A DNA stretch of 64,000 bases. Source: Hymenobacter sp. PAMC 26628 (GTDB lineage: Bacteria > Bacteroidota > Bacteroidia > Cytophagales > Hymenobacteraceae). The DNA lies in NCBI RefSeq assembly GCF_001562275.1, contig NZ_CP014303.1:1-64000 (forward strand). Reading direction: 5' to 3'. The position numbers and the translations under genes are program-made. Shown piece after piece: positions 36,149 to 44,436 of the stretch. The stretch's first letter is position 1. Each line of letters opens with the position of its first letter. Under the pieces are notes generated by a model. That model saw nothing but the letters and a program-made list of their open reading frames with translations, made no database searches and was not told where the DNA came from.

Positions 36149-36343
36149 TCAGGTAGTAGCCTGGAGGGCCTCATGCACATCCAGCCAGCTCAGCTCGCCG
36201 GCCACGTAGCGGGCGTACAGCTGCCGGGCCACGGCCGTGGCCTTGGTTTTCAGGCGGGGCACAGCGGCCTGCATCTGCACCAATACCCGCGCCCGCTGCT
36301 CCGGGGTTTGGGCGCTGGGGCCAAAGCGCGTATCGTAGGCCAT
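36149..36343 (-). CDS. Small VbhA-like helical protein
   Basis: 64 residues from ATG 36341-36343 (MAYDTRFGPSAQTPEQRARV). The C-terminus LYARYVAGELSWLDVHEAL resembles the helical signature of VbhA-family Fic antitoxins and recurs in the proteins at 52586 and 54004. No Fic gene is adjacent, and the inhibitory (S/T)xxxE(G/N) motif is not evident, so function is uncertain. It lies upstream of the kinase gene on the same strand. Confidence 0.5.
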   Translation of the reverse strand: MAYDTRFGPSAQTPEQRARVLVQMQAAVPRLKTKATAVARQLYARYVAGELSWLDVHEALQATT

Positions 36344-36800
36344 CGTAAAAAACCAAAAGGAGCGCACCGGTGCACTGGCTCAAAGGTCCGGCCGCGAAAA
36401 CCGCAACGCGCTACGGCCAATACGAGAACGACGCTTCGGATTATACGTGGTTTTGCCCTAAAAAATCACGGATTTTCCATGCCGGGCCTTGCAAGGCGGC
36501 CAGCGCGAATCCGCGCGGCCGGGGCAGCAGGTCTTCCCGACGGGTGCTGCGGCCGATACGGTCCGGGCTGCGAATAAATACGCGTTGAAAAACAGGTATT
36601 TACCCCGCCAAAAACCGTAATCCAGCGGAGGCGCCCAGGGTGGCGGTCCCGTTCCTTTGTGGAGGCTGAAAGGCGGGCTGGGCCACCTGAGCCGGCGGCC
36701 ACTCCCAGCATTACAGGCTCCGCCGGGTTTTTCGGCCGCCGGGCGCTTTAGCGGTACCCGGCTACGTGGCCTTGGTGCGCTACTCCCTACCCCCGTTGCT
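36344..36800. other. 457-bp gap, nothing recognised
   Basis: No convincing frame on either strand. It separates minus-strand kinase genes from a plus-strand group, so promoters for 36149-36343 (minus) and 36801 (plus) should lie here. Confidence 0.5.
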
Positions 36801-37100
36801 ATGCGTTCCCCTCCTCGCCCGCCGCTGTCTGAGCCGACAGCTACCGTGCTCCTCTCCGTGAACCTAGCCGCCGTGGATGCCGCGCTGCTGGCCCGCATCC
36901 TGCTCCAGCCCCAGCCGCAACTGCTCATCGACTGTGGAGCGCAGCCCTGCCGGCGAGGACTGGGCGTGTGCTACTTCCTCTCGCAACTGCTGTTGCTGCG
37001 CCAACGCGGGGCCAGTGTCTGGCTCTGTAACGTCGACCCGCTGCTGCGTCGCCACCTCCGGCAACTGGGCCTCGAAGCCCTCTTCTTCCTAGCCGAGTAG
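36801..37100 (+). CDS. STAS-like domain protein
   Basis: 99 residues from ATG 36801. The pattern is that of an anti-anti-sigma (STAS) fold: TVLLSVNLAAVDAALLARIL, QLLIDCGAQPC, a central helix YFLSQLLLLRQRGASVWLCN, and a last helix LRRHLRQLGLEALFFL. The phosphorylatable Ser is replaced by Cys/Gln-containing text (DCGAQPC), so switching may differ from classical STAS proteins. It precedes a PAS-only protein, suggesting a signalling module. Confidence 0.55.
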   Translation: MRSPPRPPLSEPTATVLLSVNLAAVDAALLARILLQPQPQLLIDCGAQPCRRGLGVCYFLSQLLLLRQRGASVWLCNVDPLLRRHLRQLGLEALFFLAE

Positions 37101-37224
37101 CGCATGCGCACACTGGCCATCCTGACCAAACGCCGCCGCCGACTACCGGGCGGCCAGGTCAGGGGCCGGTAGCTGGCTACGGCTCCAGTTTGGTTTGTCT
37201 GCTAACCTGTTCTGCGCTCCCCCG

Positions 37225-38193
37225 ATGAAGTCAACTTATCCAGCTTTTTCTTTTTCTACGGCCCAGCCCCGTGCCCTCCCCCTTGCTACCGGGCTAGCCA
37301 GCCCGTGCCGGCCCGGTGCGCTGGTGTCGGAAACTACGGATGCGGCTGTTTACCAGCACTTACGGGAGTTGCTGGCGCAAATGCCGGTGGCCATGTACCT
37401 GCTGCGGGGGCCGGCGCAGGTCATCGGCCTAGTAAACCGGCCGGCCGCCGCCGGCTGGGGCCGCGCGGTAGACCAGGTGCGGGGGCAGCCTTTTTTCGAG
37501 GCCCTGCCCGCCCTGCGCGGCCAGGGCTACGAGGCCGCCTACGCCACCGTGTGGCAAACCCAGCAGGCCGTGACGTGGCGGGAGGCCCGCATCACCCGAG
37601 TGCGGGAGGCCGGCGGGCCGGCGGTGCCGGGCTATTTCGATGTCACGTTTCAGCCGTTTTACGAGGGGCCGGGCGGCCTGGCGGGCATTCTGGTGACGAG
37701 CCACGACGTGAGCGAGCAGGTGCTCGCCCGCCAGCACCTGCACCACGCCACCGCCGAACTGGCGGCCACCAATGCCGGCCTGGCCGACTACGTGCGGGAG
37801 CTGACTCAGGCCGCCCACGCCGCCCAGGCCCACGCCGAAGGCCGGGCGGCCCTCCTGGCCCAATTGCTGGAGCAGGCACCGCTGGCCATCGGCCTGCTGG
37901 TGGGGGCCGACTACGTAGTGGAGGCGTGCAGCCCCGGCCTGCTGGCGCACTGGGGGTACCCCCGGGCGCAGGTGCTGCACCAGCCGCTGGCCGAGGTGCT
38001 GCCCGCTTTGTCAGACCAGTTGCATGCGGTGCTCAAAGAGGTGGCCCGCACGGGCGTGCCCGCCGTGGCCCAGCAGCCAGGGCCGGGCGGAGCCGGGGCA
38101 GTACCCATGTCCTTCACGTACTCCCCCTTGCGTGGCGCGCAAGGCGGTATCATTGCCATTGCCGCCGTGCAGCTAAGCGGGTCGAACACCTGA
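37225..38193 (+). CDS. PAS-domain protein without kinase
   Basis: 322 residues from ATG 37225 (MKSTYPAFSFS). Two PAS-like domains (about residues 45-165 and 215-315): 'AQMPVAMYLLRGPAQVIGLV' with 'GILVTSHDVSEQVLA', then 'LLEQAPLAIGLLVGADYVVE'. They are separated by an Ala/His-rich coiled segment. No kinase or output domain. It may be a sensor partner of a neighbouring kinase or a truncated kinase; the clean stop and following close gene favour a real short protein. Confidence 0.75.
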   Translation: MKSTYPAFSFSTAQPRALPLATGLASPCRPGALVSETTDAAVYQHLRELLAQMPVAMYLLRGPAQVIGLVNRPAAAGWGRAVDQVRGQPFFEALPALRGQGYEAAYATVWQTQQAVTWREARITRVREAGGPAVPGYFDVTFQPFYEGPGGLAGILVTSHDVSEQVLARQHLHHATAELAATNAGLADYVRELTQAAHAAQAHAEGRAALLAQLLEQAPLAIGLLVGADYVVEACSPGLLAHWGYPRAQVLHQPLAEVLPALSDQLHAVLKEVARTGVPAVAQQPGPGGAGAVPMSFTYSPLRGAQGGIIAIAAVQLSGSNT

Positions 38194-38202
38194 CCGGGAC
38201 CC

Positions 38203-38496
38203 ATGGACGAGCCCTCGCTTCTCACCGTGGCCGAGCAGGTAGTGGCCGCCGAGCTGGCTTACTACCACCAGCAGGCAGCGTGCACCCCGACCGCCGCCGA
38301 CCAGGCCACGTGGCAGCACCGGCAAGCGGCGGATGAGCTGCTGCCGCCGCCACTGCCGTTGCCCGCGCCGGTCACGTTTGGGCGGCACGTGCTGGAGCGG
38401 CACGGGTATTCGCTGCACCGCTTCATGGCCACGCACCTGAGCCCCGGGGCCTGGCGCTACTGGCTGGGCCAGCGGGGGTTGCTCATTCCTTTTTGA
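38203..38496 (+). CDS. Small conserved protein, LERHGYSLHRFM family
   Basis: 97 residues, starting 10 bp after the PAS protein. N-terminal helices (EQVVAAELAYYHQQAAC), then the core FGRHVLERHGYSLHRFMATH and the end WRYWLGQRGLLIPF. Closely related to the gene at 52133-52477 and more distantly to that at 46701-47132. Function unknown; three members in one window suggest a plasmid-associated family. Confidence 0.7.
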   Translation: MDEPSLLTVAEQVVAAELAYYHQQAACTPTAADQATWQHRQAADELLPPPLPLPAPVTFGRHVLERHGYSLHRFMATHLSPGAWRYWLGQRGLLIPF

Positions 38497-38899
38497 GGGG
38501 AGAAGAGCGCTGCCCTATTGCTGACCCTGGTTGAAAATCCGGTTCAAACGCCGCCTTTGGAGTTGAACCCGTTTGTTGGGCAGCTTCGCTATTCCAGGAC
38601 CGTGCGCAACTGCCCGCGCTAAGCGGCCGTGCACATGGAGCAAGCGACTGGTTGCTTGCTAAAAAGCCGGCCGTCCGCGCTTCTCGCGGTACTTTCCCGC
38701 TTGGGTCGCGGCGCTATACCCATGGCCTTGTTAAAAGCTTATTCCTAAAGTCGACTTTGCTACTAATGACGGGCTAGGGGAGCAAGAACTGTAAGAGAGC
38801 CCTGATTAGCGGGCCGTTGGGGAAGGACGACGCCAGGAATTTAGTAAGCCCCTCGGCCATGAAGCACTTATCTTGCTAGCTCATCCGTGGCCTGCTGTT
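38497..38899. other. 403-bp gap, nothing recognised
   Basis: Short direct or inverted similarity (GGTTCAAACGCC and GAGTTGAACCCG) is seen, but no gene or clear promoter. Confidence 0.4.
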
Positions 38900-40090
38900 A
38901 TGTCGCCCAACCCGTCGTCCTCCCCAACGCTCGATTCGCTCCAAGCCGAAAACGACGCCCTACGCGCGCAAATTCAGCAGTTGCATGCCAACCGGACGGC
39001 CGTAGCCGCGCAAAAGGAAAAAGACGACACCTACGAGCAGAGCCAGGTGCGCTTCCGCACCGTGTTCGAGAATTCGCCGCTGGGCCAGAAAATCATCAGC
39101 CCCGACCTGCTCATCCGCCAAGCCAACCCGGCGCTGGTGGCCATGCTCGGCCTTACCCGCCCCGACGAGGTCGTGGGCCGGCGCATCATTGACTTTGCTC
39201 ACCCGCACTTTCGCAACGACTGGGACCACTTGCAGGAGCGCCTCTGGCACCACCACATTCCCACCTTTACCTTCGACACCTGCCTGGTCCGCGCCGACGG
39301 GTCCTCGTTCTGGTGCCAGGTCCACTCCATCCTGTTCCCGGACGAAGGCCAGGAGCTGGGCTACACCACCCTCATCGACATCACGGCGCACAAGGAGCTG
39401 GAAGCCGCCCTCAAACGCCTCTACGACACGCAGGAAACCGTCCTGCACCTGGTGGCCCACGACGTGAAAACCCCCATTGCGCACATCCAAATGCTGACGG
39501 AACTGCTGCGCCGCGACGGGGCCGGCCAAGAATCGGACGCGCCCAAGTTTCTGGGGCTCATTGAGCACGCCTGCGACGAGGCCAGCGCCCTGCTTCAGGA
39601 CGTGCTCTACATCGGCGAAATGGACGCCACCCGGCTGAAAAAAGAGCCCACCGACCTCAACGCTTTCCTGGACACGCAGCTCACCCTGCACCGGGTCGCC
39701 GCGCAGCAAAAAGGCGTGGCCCTGACCTTGGAGCTGCCGCCGCACGTCGTCACCGCGCCCCTGAACCCCAACAAGTTCAACCGGGTGGTGGTCAACCTGC
39801 TCACCAATGCCCTGAAGTTCACCCCGGCCGGGGGCCGGGTCGTCGTGCGCCTCGAAGAGCCCGCCGGCCGGCCGCGCCTCTCGGTGCAGGACACCGGCGT
39901 CGGCATTGCCCCGGCCTTGCAGGCCCGTATTTTCGATAAGTTCAGCACCGCCGCCCGGGCGGGCCTCTACGGGGAAGGAACGACGGGGCTGGGCCTGTTC
40001 ATCACCCAACAGATTGTGCGCCTGCACGGCGGCAAAATCCGGGTTGAAAGCCGTGAAAATGCGGGTACTACCTTTTTTATCGACTTATAA
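38900..40090 (+). CDS. PAS-domain sensor histidine kinase
   Basis: 396 residues from ATG 38900 (MSPNPSSSPTLDSLQAENDA); an upstream TTG at 38873 is less likely. A short coiled coil, one PAS (FENSPLGQKIISPDLLIRQA; DGSSFWCQVHSILFPDEG), HisKA with VAHDVKTPIAHIQ (His near 186), and a complete HATPase (NLLTNALKF, DTGVGIAP, GTTGLGLFITQQIV). Soluble. No response regulator is adjacent, so it may signal to the regulators at 32675 or 501 or to chromosomal partners. Confidence 0.92.
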   Translation: MSPNPSSSPTLDSLQAENDALRAQIQQLHANRTAVAAQKEKDDTYEQSQVRFRTVFENSPLGQKIISPDLLIRQANPALVAMLGLTRPDEVVGRRIIDFAHPHFRNDWDHLQERLWHHHIPTFTFDTCLVRADGSSFWCQVHSILFPDEGQELGYTTLIDITAHKELEAALKRLYDTQETVLHLVAHDVKTPIAHIQMLTELLRRDGAGQESDAPKFLGLIEHACDEASALLQDVLYIGEMDATRLKKEPTDLNAFLDTQLTLHRVAAQQKGVALTLELPPHVVTAPLNPNKFNRVVVNLLTNALKFTPAGGRVVVRLEEPAGRPRLSVQDTGVGIAPALQARIFDKFSTAARAGLYGEGTTGLGLFITQQIVRLHGGKIRVESRENAGTTFFIDL

Positions 40091-40125
40091 ACGGAATAGA
40101 TACCGCTAGTTGGTGTTTGTCAATT

Positions 40126-40162
40126 GGGTGTTGTTCAACAAAGAGGGGGAAACCTCCGACTC
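40126..40162 (+). repeat. Solitary copy of the cassette terminus
   Basis: GGGTGTTGTTCAACAAAGAG followed by a match to GAAACCTCCGACTC, close to the cassette ends at 120 and 5155. No inverted partner was found in the window. Immediately to the right, a short open stretch to 40281 (YMQDFDVEVLRSESTR) may be the tail of an interrupted gene. Confidence 0.65.
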
Positions 40163-40298
40163 ACGCCTCCGACCAATTGAATCACTGAACAAACTGCCCT
40201 GTTGACCGCTATATGCAGGATTTTGACGTGGAAGTGCTGCGCTCGGAATCAACTCGTTTAACCTTTGAACCAAACTTTTAACCAAGGCCGAAAGTCCG

Positions 40299-41423
40299 CT
40301 ACTCGTTATCAGCCTCTCCGAATAGGCCCAGCTGCAATTCTTGCCGCACCTCCAGGGCTTCGGCTTTCTGCTGGTCTAGAACCTGCTTTGCGGCCCGCGT
40401 GAGGGCCGTATTGCAGTATTTTTCCTTGCTGTTGATGCGGTCGGTCGGGTGAGTCGCCTTCAAATCCCATTCGTGCAGGATTTTCAGCACGCCCTCGCGG
40501 CCCAGGGTAGGGGCACAGCGGGCAATGTTTTTATCCGTCACCTTCCAGGACCGTAGGCGTTCGATGATGCTTTTGGTGGTGGGATTGTTGAGCCAGGAAT
40601 CCGGGATGCTATTCTGCTGCTTATGTACCAGCTCGAAGCGCAGGCGCACGATTTTTGGCCGGCCGCGTAGCGTCCGGCCGGTTTCGGAAATGGCTTTCAT
40701 CGTAAAAGCCACGTCAGTATCGGCCAGCTCTTCGAGTGGCTCGGTGGTCGTGCGCAGAATTAAATCTTTCGCCAGCGGGTACTTCACAATCACTTGCCCG
40801 TCCTTGTCTTTCTTAGGTTGCCGGCGCTTGTCAAGCACCGGGCCGCAGTCCATGAGCAAGCGGTAGTCTTCAATATCCACTTCCCAAAACCCCGTGTCTT
40901 TAAAGGCCGACAGTATCTCAAAGAAACGCATCGAGTACCAGCTTTTGAGGCGCATATATTGCGCCAACTCGTAGGAGGTATAATGCGCGACGTTGATGAA
41001 GTAATCAGCCAGTGCCGGGTTTAGGGGTATCGTAATTACCGAATCCTTGTACCCCGCCGTTTCCTCCTTGGTCGTGTCCAGCAGGTGCCGGCCCCGCCAT
41101 TCCTTCTTGTCGGGACTCTCGAAGTACCAAACCGTCGTGAGCAGTTCCACGATGGCCCCCTGCACCTCGTTGTAAACTGCCCGCCGCGTGATGCCGGTAT
41201 GCTCTACCACGTCTTCTATCCGCATTTGGTAGAAGGGCCGCAGGGCGTAATCATCATCCCTAATCTGGTCGAGCACCCGCGCCATAATCCGCTTGGCCGC
41301 GACGCTCATTTTACTCTGCCGCGAGAACGTAACGTTCCAGTGCTGCTTGACCAGATGCTTATGCACCGGCTCATAAACTAGGCCCAGGGGGAGGGTAGCG
41401 AGGGAGCTGTTTTTGTTGCTCAT
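40299..41423 (-). CDS. Plasmid replication initiator (Rep_3/RepB-like)
   Basis: 374 residues. Winged-helix initiator layout: LVKQHWNVTFSRQSKMSVAA near the start, a first DNA-binding domain (IEDVVEHTGITRRAVYNEVQ), and the middle motif YELAQYMRLKSWYSMRFFEI characteristic of Rep_3-type proteins; the C-terminal domain follows. The gene lies directly beside iterons at 41531-41653, its expected binding sites, and is transcribed away from them. Intact; it shows the window is a plasmid or contains an integrated plasmid. Confidence 0.9.
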   Translation of the reverse strand: MSNKNSSLATLPLGLVYEPVHKHLVKQHWNVTFSRQSKMSVAAKRIMARVLDQIRDDDYALRPFYQMRIEDVVEHTGITRRAVYNEVQGAIVELLTTVWYFESPDKKEWRGRHLLDTTKEETAGYKDSVITIPLNPALADYFINVAHYTSYELAQYMRLKSWYSMRFFEILSAFKDTGFWEVDIEDYRLLMDCGPVLDKRRQPKKDKDGQVIVKYPLAKDLILRTTTEPLEELADTDVAFTMKAISETGRTLRGRPKIVRLRFELVHKQQNSIPDSWLNNPTTKSIIERLRSWKVTDKNIARCAPTLGREGVLKILHEWDLKATHPTDRINSKEKYCNTALTRAAKQVLDQQKAEALEVRQELQLGLFGEADNE

Positions 41424-41530
41424 GGCGGATTGAATCTGGGTGGGATAGATAGAAACCAGAGAGGCGGGAGCTTCTGAGATGTAGCGAAGTTAGCAGTAAA
41501 AAAGGACAAGGTAAATTCCTTGCCCTAAAT

Positions 41531-41653
41531 AGTGACTGCATTTGCCCTTTTAATCGGGATAAAGTGACTGCATTTGTCCTTTTAATACCTACACCAAGTG
41601 ACTGCATTTGTCCTTTTAATACCCCCCGGCATGACTGCATTTGTCCTTTTAAT
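41531..41653 (+). other. Replication origin iterons (4 copies)
   Basis: Four direct copies of TGACTGCATTTGTCCTTTT (one with GCCC) with TAAT after each, at 41531-41554, 41563-41586, 41597-41620 and 41630-41653. The 32-34 bp pitch is three helical turns. A partial inverted copy TTAAAAGGACAA lies at 41691-41702. Confidence 0.92.
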
Positions 41654-41752
41654 ACCATTTACTCCTTATAGTAAAACTATTTGGTCGTTTTTAAAAGGAC
41701 AATCAGTTTTTTTCTAACTATTTAGTCTGAAAAAAAAGAAAGCATTTAGAAC

Positions 41753-41761
41753 TGTGGATAA
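41753..41761 (-). other. DnaA box in the AT-rich part of oriV
   Basis: TGTGGATAA, the exact complement of TTATCCACA, next to an AT-rich stretch (41654-41750) suited to opening. Confidence 0.75.
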
Positions 41762-41901
41762 CCCCAGAAAAGGGACAAACAAAGCAGTCAAAAAAGGTAT
41801 AAAACGCAAAAATTGGGATTGCACTTTTCTACTATTTTGTACTATTATTCTTATATTGGCTCTCGGACTTCCCCTCTGATATTTACTACTCCAATTCGAG
41901 C

Positions 41902-42002
41902 GCGGGTGGTGGCCGAGCTGTCCAGGGCTCCGCTTCGCTGCGGTGCTGCGCGCAGCTCCCGCTTGGTCGCTCCCTTCCCATCCCTACCGCGAACCAAAGG
42001 AA
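41902..42002. repeat. About 95-bp GC-rich direct repeat, copy 2
   Basis: Partner of 25901-25996, again upstream of a shared promoter module. Copy 2 has two extra bases near its end. Confidence 0.85.
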
Positions 42003-42077
42003 GCCGACCAAGGGCCCAAAACACCCAGCTGCTAGCAGAAATTAGTGAATACAACGCCTTGAATTGGCCAGAAGAAA

Positions 42078-42216
42078 GAACAAAAGGGGAAAAAACACCA
42101 ACCATGCCACAAAAGATGTATAAATTACTTAAATAAAGATGTATTTTATGCAATATTAATGGGCCGTTTTACGTTTAAATAGTATAAGGAAGCAGCACAA
42201 AAACAACGCTTTAGCT
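42078..42216 (+). promoter_or_regulatory. Shared promoter module, copy 3
   Basis: GAACAAAAGGGGAAAAAA, AAAGATGTA boxes at 42112-42120 and 42135-42143, TATGCAATATTAA, then ACGTTTAAATAGTATAAGG before ATG 42217. Confidence 0.75.
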
Positions 42217-43242
42217 ATGAAAACGACCGGCCAAGACCTCGCCCAACTTCGCAAGCATTTTACCGAGAACGCCCGGCAGGTGCGGGTGGAAGGAGTAGCC
42301 GACACGGTAATCGTGGGCTACGTGCGCCACTACGGCAGCCAGTTTTCTTACGCCGTGTTTTTTGGCAAGCAGGCCAAGCCCGCCAAACATTTCAGCGCCA
42401 AGGACGAGGACCAAGCGGAACAGCGCGTCATCGAGGCACTGACCCAGGCCGGCAAAGTGGCCGCCCTGAAGGCGCAGGACCGCCAGAAGGGCCGCGCCCC
42501 GTTTCACGACCGCCAGGAGGGCGACGTTACTTGCCGCAGCTACACTGTAGCCGGCACCGCGCAGCTTATCCGGGAGGCCCTCAAAGTAGCCTTCCCAGAG
42601 GTGAAGTTCAGCGTAACATCGGATAGCTTCGCCAACGGTACCAGCGTTCGCATTGCCTACACCGACGGGCCGACCCGCAAACAGGTAGAGCAGGTGTACG
42701 CCGCTTTCGAGAGTGGCCAGTACAACAGCCAAGAGGAAATTTACGAGTATCGCCGGGAGCCCATGACCATAGACAACAGCGGCCAGCTGTTTCGTATGAG
42801 CTACGGAGCCAAGTACATTAGCGAAAGCCGCAGCTACTCACCGGCTTACGGCTTTTTTCTGAACTTGCTGGACTTGCGCCAGGCCCCGACGCTGGCCGAA
42901 CAGTTCGCCGCGTTCGAAAACTGGCACAGCGCCCAGCGGTACGGGATGCAGACGAGTTGGGGCGAGCACGCCGGCACCTGCACCGTGAGCAGCAACAGCA
43001 GCCACGGCGACCTAGAGCGATTTGCCGAGGCCCTGACCGTGCAGGGCTACGCCGTGCGCCTCACAGAACTTGGCGACGAGTTGACCCTGAGCGCCAGCAG
43101 CAGCCCCCAGCCCGCCCCAGTGTCCGAGCCCGACGAAACCGACCGCGAATATTACGCCACCGAAATGCAATGGCTAGCCAACCCCGGCCAGGATAGCACC
43201 GACCGCGAATTTGAGGCGGCAGAACGTAGCTGGCTGGCTTAG
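42217..43242 (+). CDS. LPD29-domain protein
   Basis: 341 residues. Residues about 110-185 match the large polyvalent protein associated domain 29 pattern (LIREALKVAFPEVKFSVTSD; GTSVRIAYTDGPTRKQVEQV). An N-terminal domain (ENARQVRVEGVADTVIVGYV) precedes it and an acidic C-terminus with two 'DREf.a.e..WLA' repeats follows. LPD domains occur on large phage and plasmid proteins injected or expressed early; the biochemical role is unknown. It heads the second gene string under the promoter shared with ardC. Confidence 0.75.
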   Translation: MKTTGQDLAQLRKHFTENARQVRVEGVADTVIVGYVRHYGSQFSYAVFFGKQAKPAKHFSAKDEDQAEQRVIEALTQAGKVAALKAQDRQKGRAPFHDRQEGDVTCRSYTVAGTAQLIREALKVAFPEVKFSVTSDSFANGTSVRIAYTDGPTRKQVEQVYAAFESGQYNSQEEIYEYRREPMTIDNSGQLFRMSYGAKYISESRSYSPAYGFFLNLLDLRQAPTLAEQFAAFENWHSAQRYGMQTSWGEHAGTCTVSSNSSHGDLERFAEALTVQGYAVRLTELGDELTLSASSSPQPAPVSEPDETDREYYATEMQWLANPGQDSTDREFEAAERSWLA

Positions 43243-43349
43243 GGGAGCGCCCCCCCTACGGGGGGGGAGGGACCGGGGCCTGACGGGGCCGGGAACAAGA
43301 GGAAATTGCCATTGCAAAATGCCAGTAGGCAGGCCAGCCGAGCCGGAGT

Positions 43350-43365
43350 TTCTGCAATTGTAAAA
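43350..43365. repeat. Dispersed palindrome, variant copy 5
   Basis: TTCTGCAATTGTAAAA, one base off in the left arm; paired with copy 6 only 47 bp away. Confidence 0.75.
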
Positions 43366-43396
43366 AGTAAATAGGTGGACTAAAGGGGGCAGCACG

Positions 43397-43412
43397 TTTT
43401 GCAATTGTAAAA
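43397..43412. repeat. Dispersed 16-bp palindrome, copy 6
   Basis: TTTTGCAATTGTAAAA, immediately left of promoter module copy 4. The 43243-43548 gap contains copies 5 and 6, a C-run/G-run hairpin near 43248-43268 and the promoter; no gene. Confidence 0.85.
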
Positions 43413-43548
43413 ACTACAAGAGGGAAAAATACACCAGCCATACCAGGAAAATATGTAAAAAATGCTTAAATAAATTTGTATTTTTTGCAACATTATAGGG
43501 CCATTTTGCGTTTAATATGTATCAGCAACACATCCAAAAGCCCTTTTT
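43411..43548 (+). promoter_or_regulatory. Shared promoter module, copy 4
   Basis: The boxes are diverged here (AAATATGTA and AAATTTGTA, second at 43472-43480) but keep the 23-bp pitch, followed by TTGCAACATTATAGGGCC and GCGTTTAATATGTATCAGC before ATG 43549. Confidence 0.7.
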
Positions 43549-43905
43549 ATGAGCAACACGCCCAGCCCCAAGCCCGCAGTAGTCGAAGAAGCTTATACCA
43601 TCCTGATGCAGTTAGGCGGCAACAAGTTTCTGGTGGTAACCGGAGCCGATAAGCTGCTGGCAGCCGGCCGGACAGACAGCAACCCGAACCCTTGGCTGCG
43701 CATGGACTTGCGCAAGAACAAGGCCCAGGTAAACCGGCTGAAAATTACGCTCATGCCCACGGACACCTACAAAGTGGAATTTTACCGTCAGGTGCTCGTC
43801 GATTGGGAGCCGGTGATTAGCCACGAGCAGACATTTGAAATGGTGTACGGCGAGGACTTGCCCGCTCTCTTTACGTCGGTTACCGGCTACGATACTCATC
43901 TCTAA
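43549..43905 (+). CDS. Hypothetical protein, 118 residues
   Basis: MSNTPSPKPAVVEEAYTIL, then alternating beta segments (GNKFLVVTGADKLLAAGR; QVNRLKITLMPTDTYKVEFY) ending LFTSVTGYDTHL. A small mostly-beta protein with no family recognised. First gene after promoter copy 4, so probably expressed with ardC and the LPD29 gene. Confidence 0.7.
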   Translation: MSNTPSPKPAVVEEAYTILMQLGGNKFLVVTGADKLLAAGRTDSNPNPWLRMDLRKNKAQVNRLKITLMPTDTYKVEFYRQVLVDWEPVISHEQTFEMVYGEDLPALFTSVTGYDTHL

Positions 43906-43915
43906 GCGCCGAGCC

Positions 43916-44305
43916 ATGCCCGCCCCCCGAGCCCTGGCCATCGACCTGGAAGGCCAACAGGTAAAAGTGTATCGCAACTTGAAAAACGGCCTTTTTTCGG
44001 TCCAGTTCGGGGGGCTGGTCGTGGCCCACCTGGCCACGGTGCAGCTGCGCGGCGTGCACTTTAAAGTGAGCGAGCCCGCCCGCCAGCGGGTGCTCGCCCA
44101 GCGTCAGCGCAACGTTCACGCCTACGCCATCGGCACGTTCACCCGCGCCGCGCAGCCCACGGCCACCGAGCCAATCTCTTACAACCCCTACCAGGCCGGC
44201 CATTTTTTTGCCTGGAGGACCAGGCCCCGATTCACAGCGCCACGGCCCTGGTGCTCACCCAGGGCCGTGGCTTATGCCAGCGCCCTGGCCAGTCTTTTCT
44301 TCTAA
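43916..44305 (+). CDS. Hypothetical protein, possible C-terminal frameshift
   Basis: 129 residues from ATG 43916. Well-formed N-terminal part (ALAIDLEGQQVKVYRNLKNG; VAHLATVQLRGVHFKVSEPA; RQRNVHAYAIGTFTRAA). After ISYNPYQAGHFF the text turns Arg/Pro-rich. One extra T in the T7 run near 44205 would give CLEDQAPIHSATALVLTQGR, which looks more like real protein, so a homopolymer loss is suspected. Unknown function. Confidence 0.65.
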   Translation: MPAPRALAIDLEGQQVKVYRNLKNGLFSVQFGGLVVAHLATVQLRGVHFKVSEPARQRVLAQRQRNVHAYAIGTFTRAAQPTATEPISYNPYQAGHFFAWRTRPRFTAPRPWCSPRAVAYASALASLFF

Positions 44306-44397
44306 TCAGCCTTTCAGCGCCGCATCGAGCACCTTCGGTTAGGTGCATCTTTTAACGGGGCCAACGGGCTAATCCGGTGATAGTCTGACTAGAGTCA

Positions 44398-44420
44398 ATG
44401 ACTGCATTTGTCCTATTAAT
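44398..44420 (+). other. Isolated fifth iteron-like site
   Basis: ATGACTGCATTTGTCC then TATTAAT, one change from the oriV iterons, 2.7 kb away and 16 bp before the ATG at 44437. Confidence 0.75.
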
Positions 44421-44436
44421 TCCCAGCCCGCCCCCG

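Noticed and set aside
40189-40281. Short frame with YMQDFDVEVLRSESTR as a real gene
   Set aside because: No start codon with context and only about 30 codons; kept only as a possible interrupted tail beside the solitary terminus.
41531-41653. Possible short CRISPR array
   Set aside because: Repeats are about 23 bp with 8-11 bp spacers at a constant three-turn pitch beside a rep gene; they are iterons, and no cas genes are present.
41371-41658. Minus-strand open frame with repeated KGQMQS peptide
   Set aside because: The peptide repeat is simply the translation of the oriV iterons and overlaps the start of rep.
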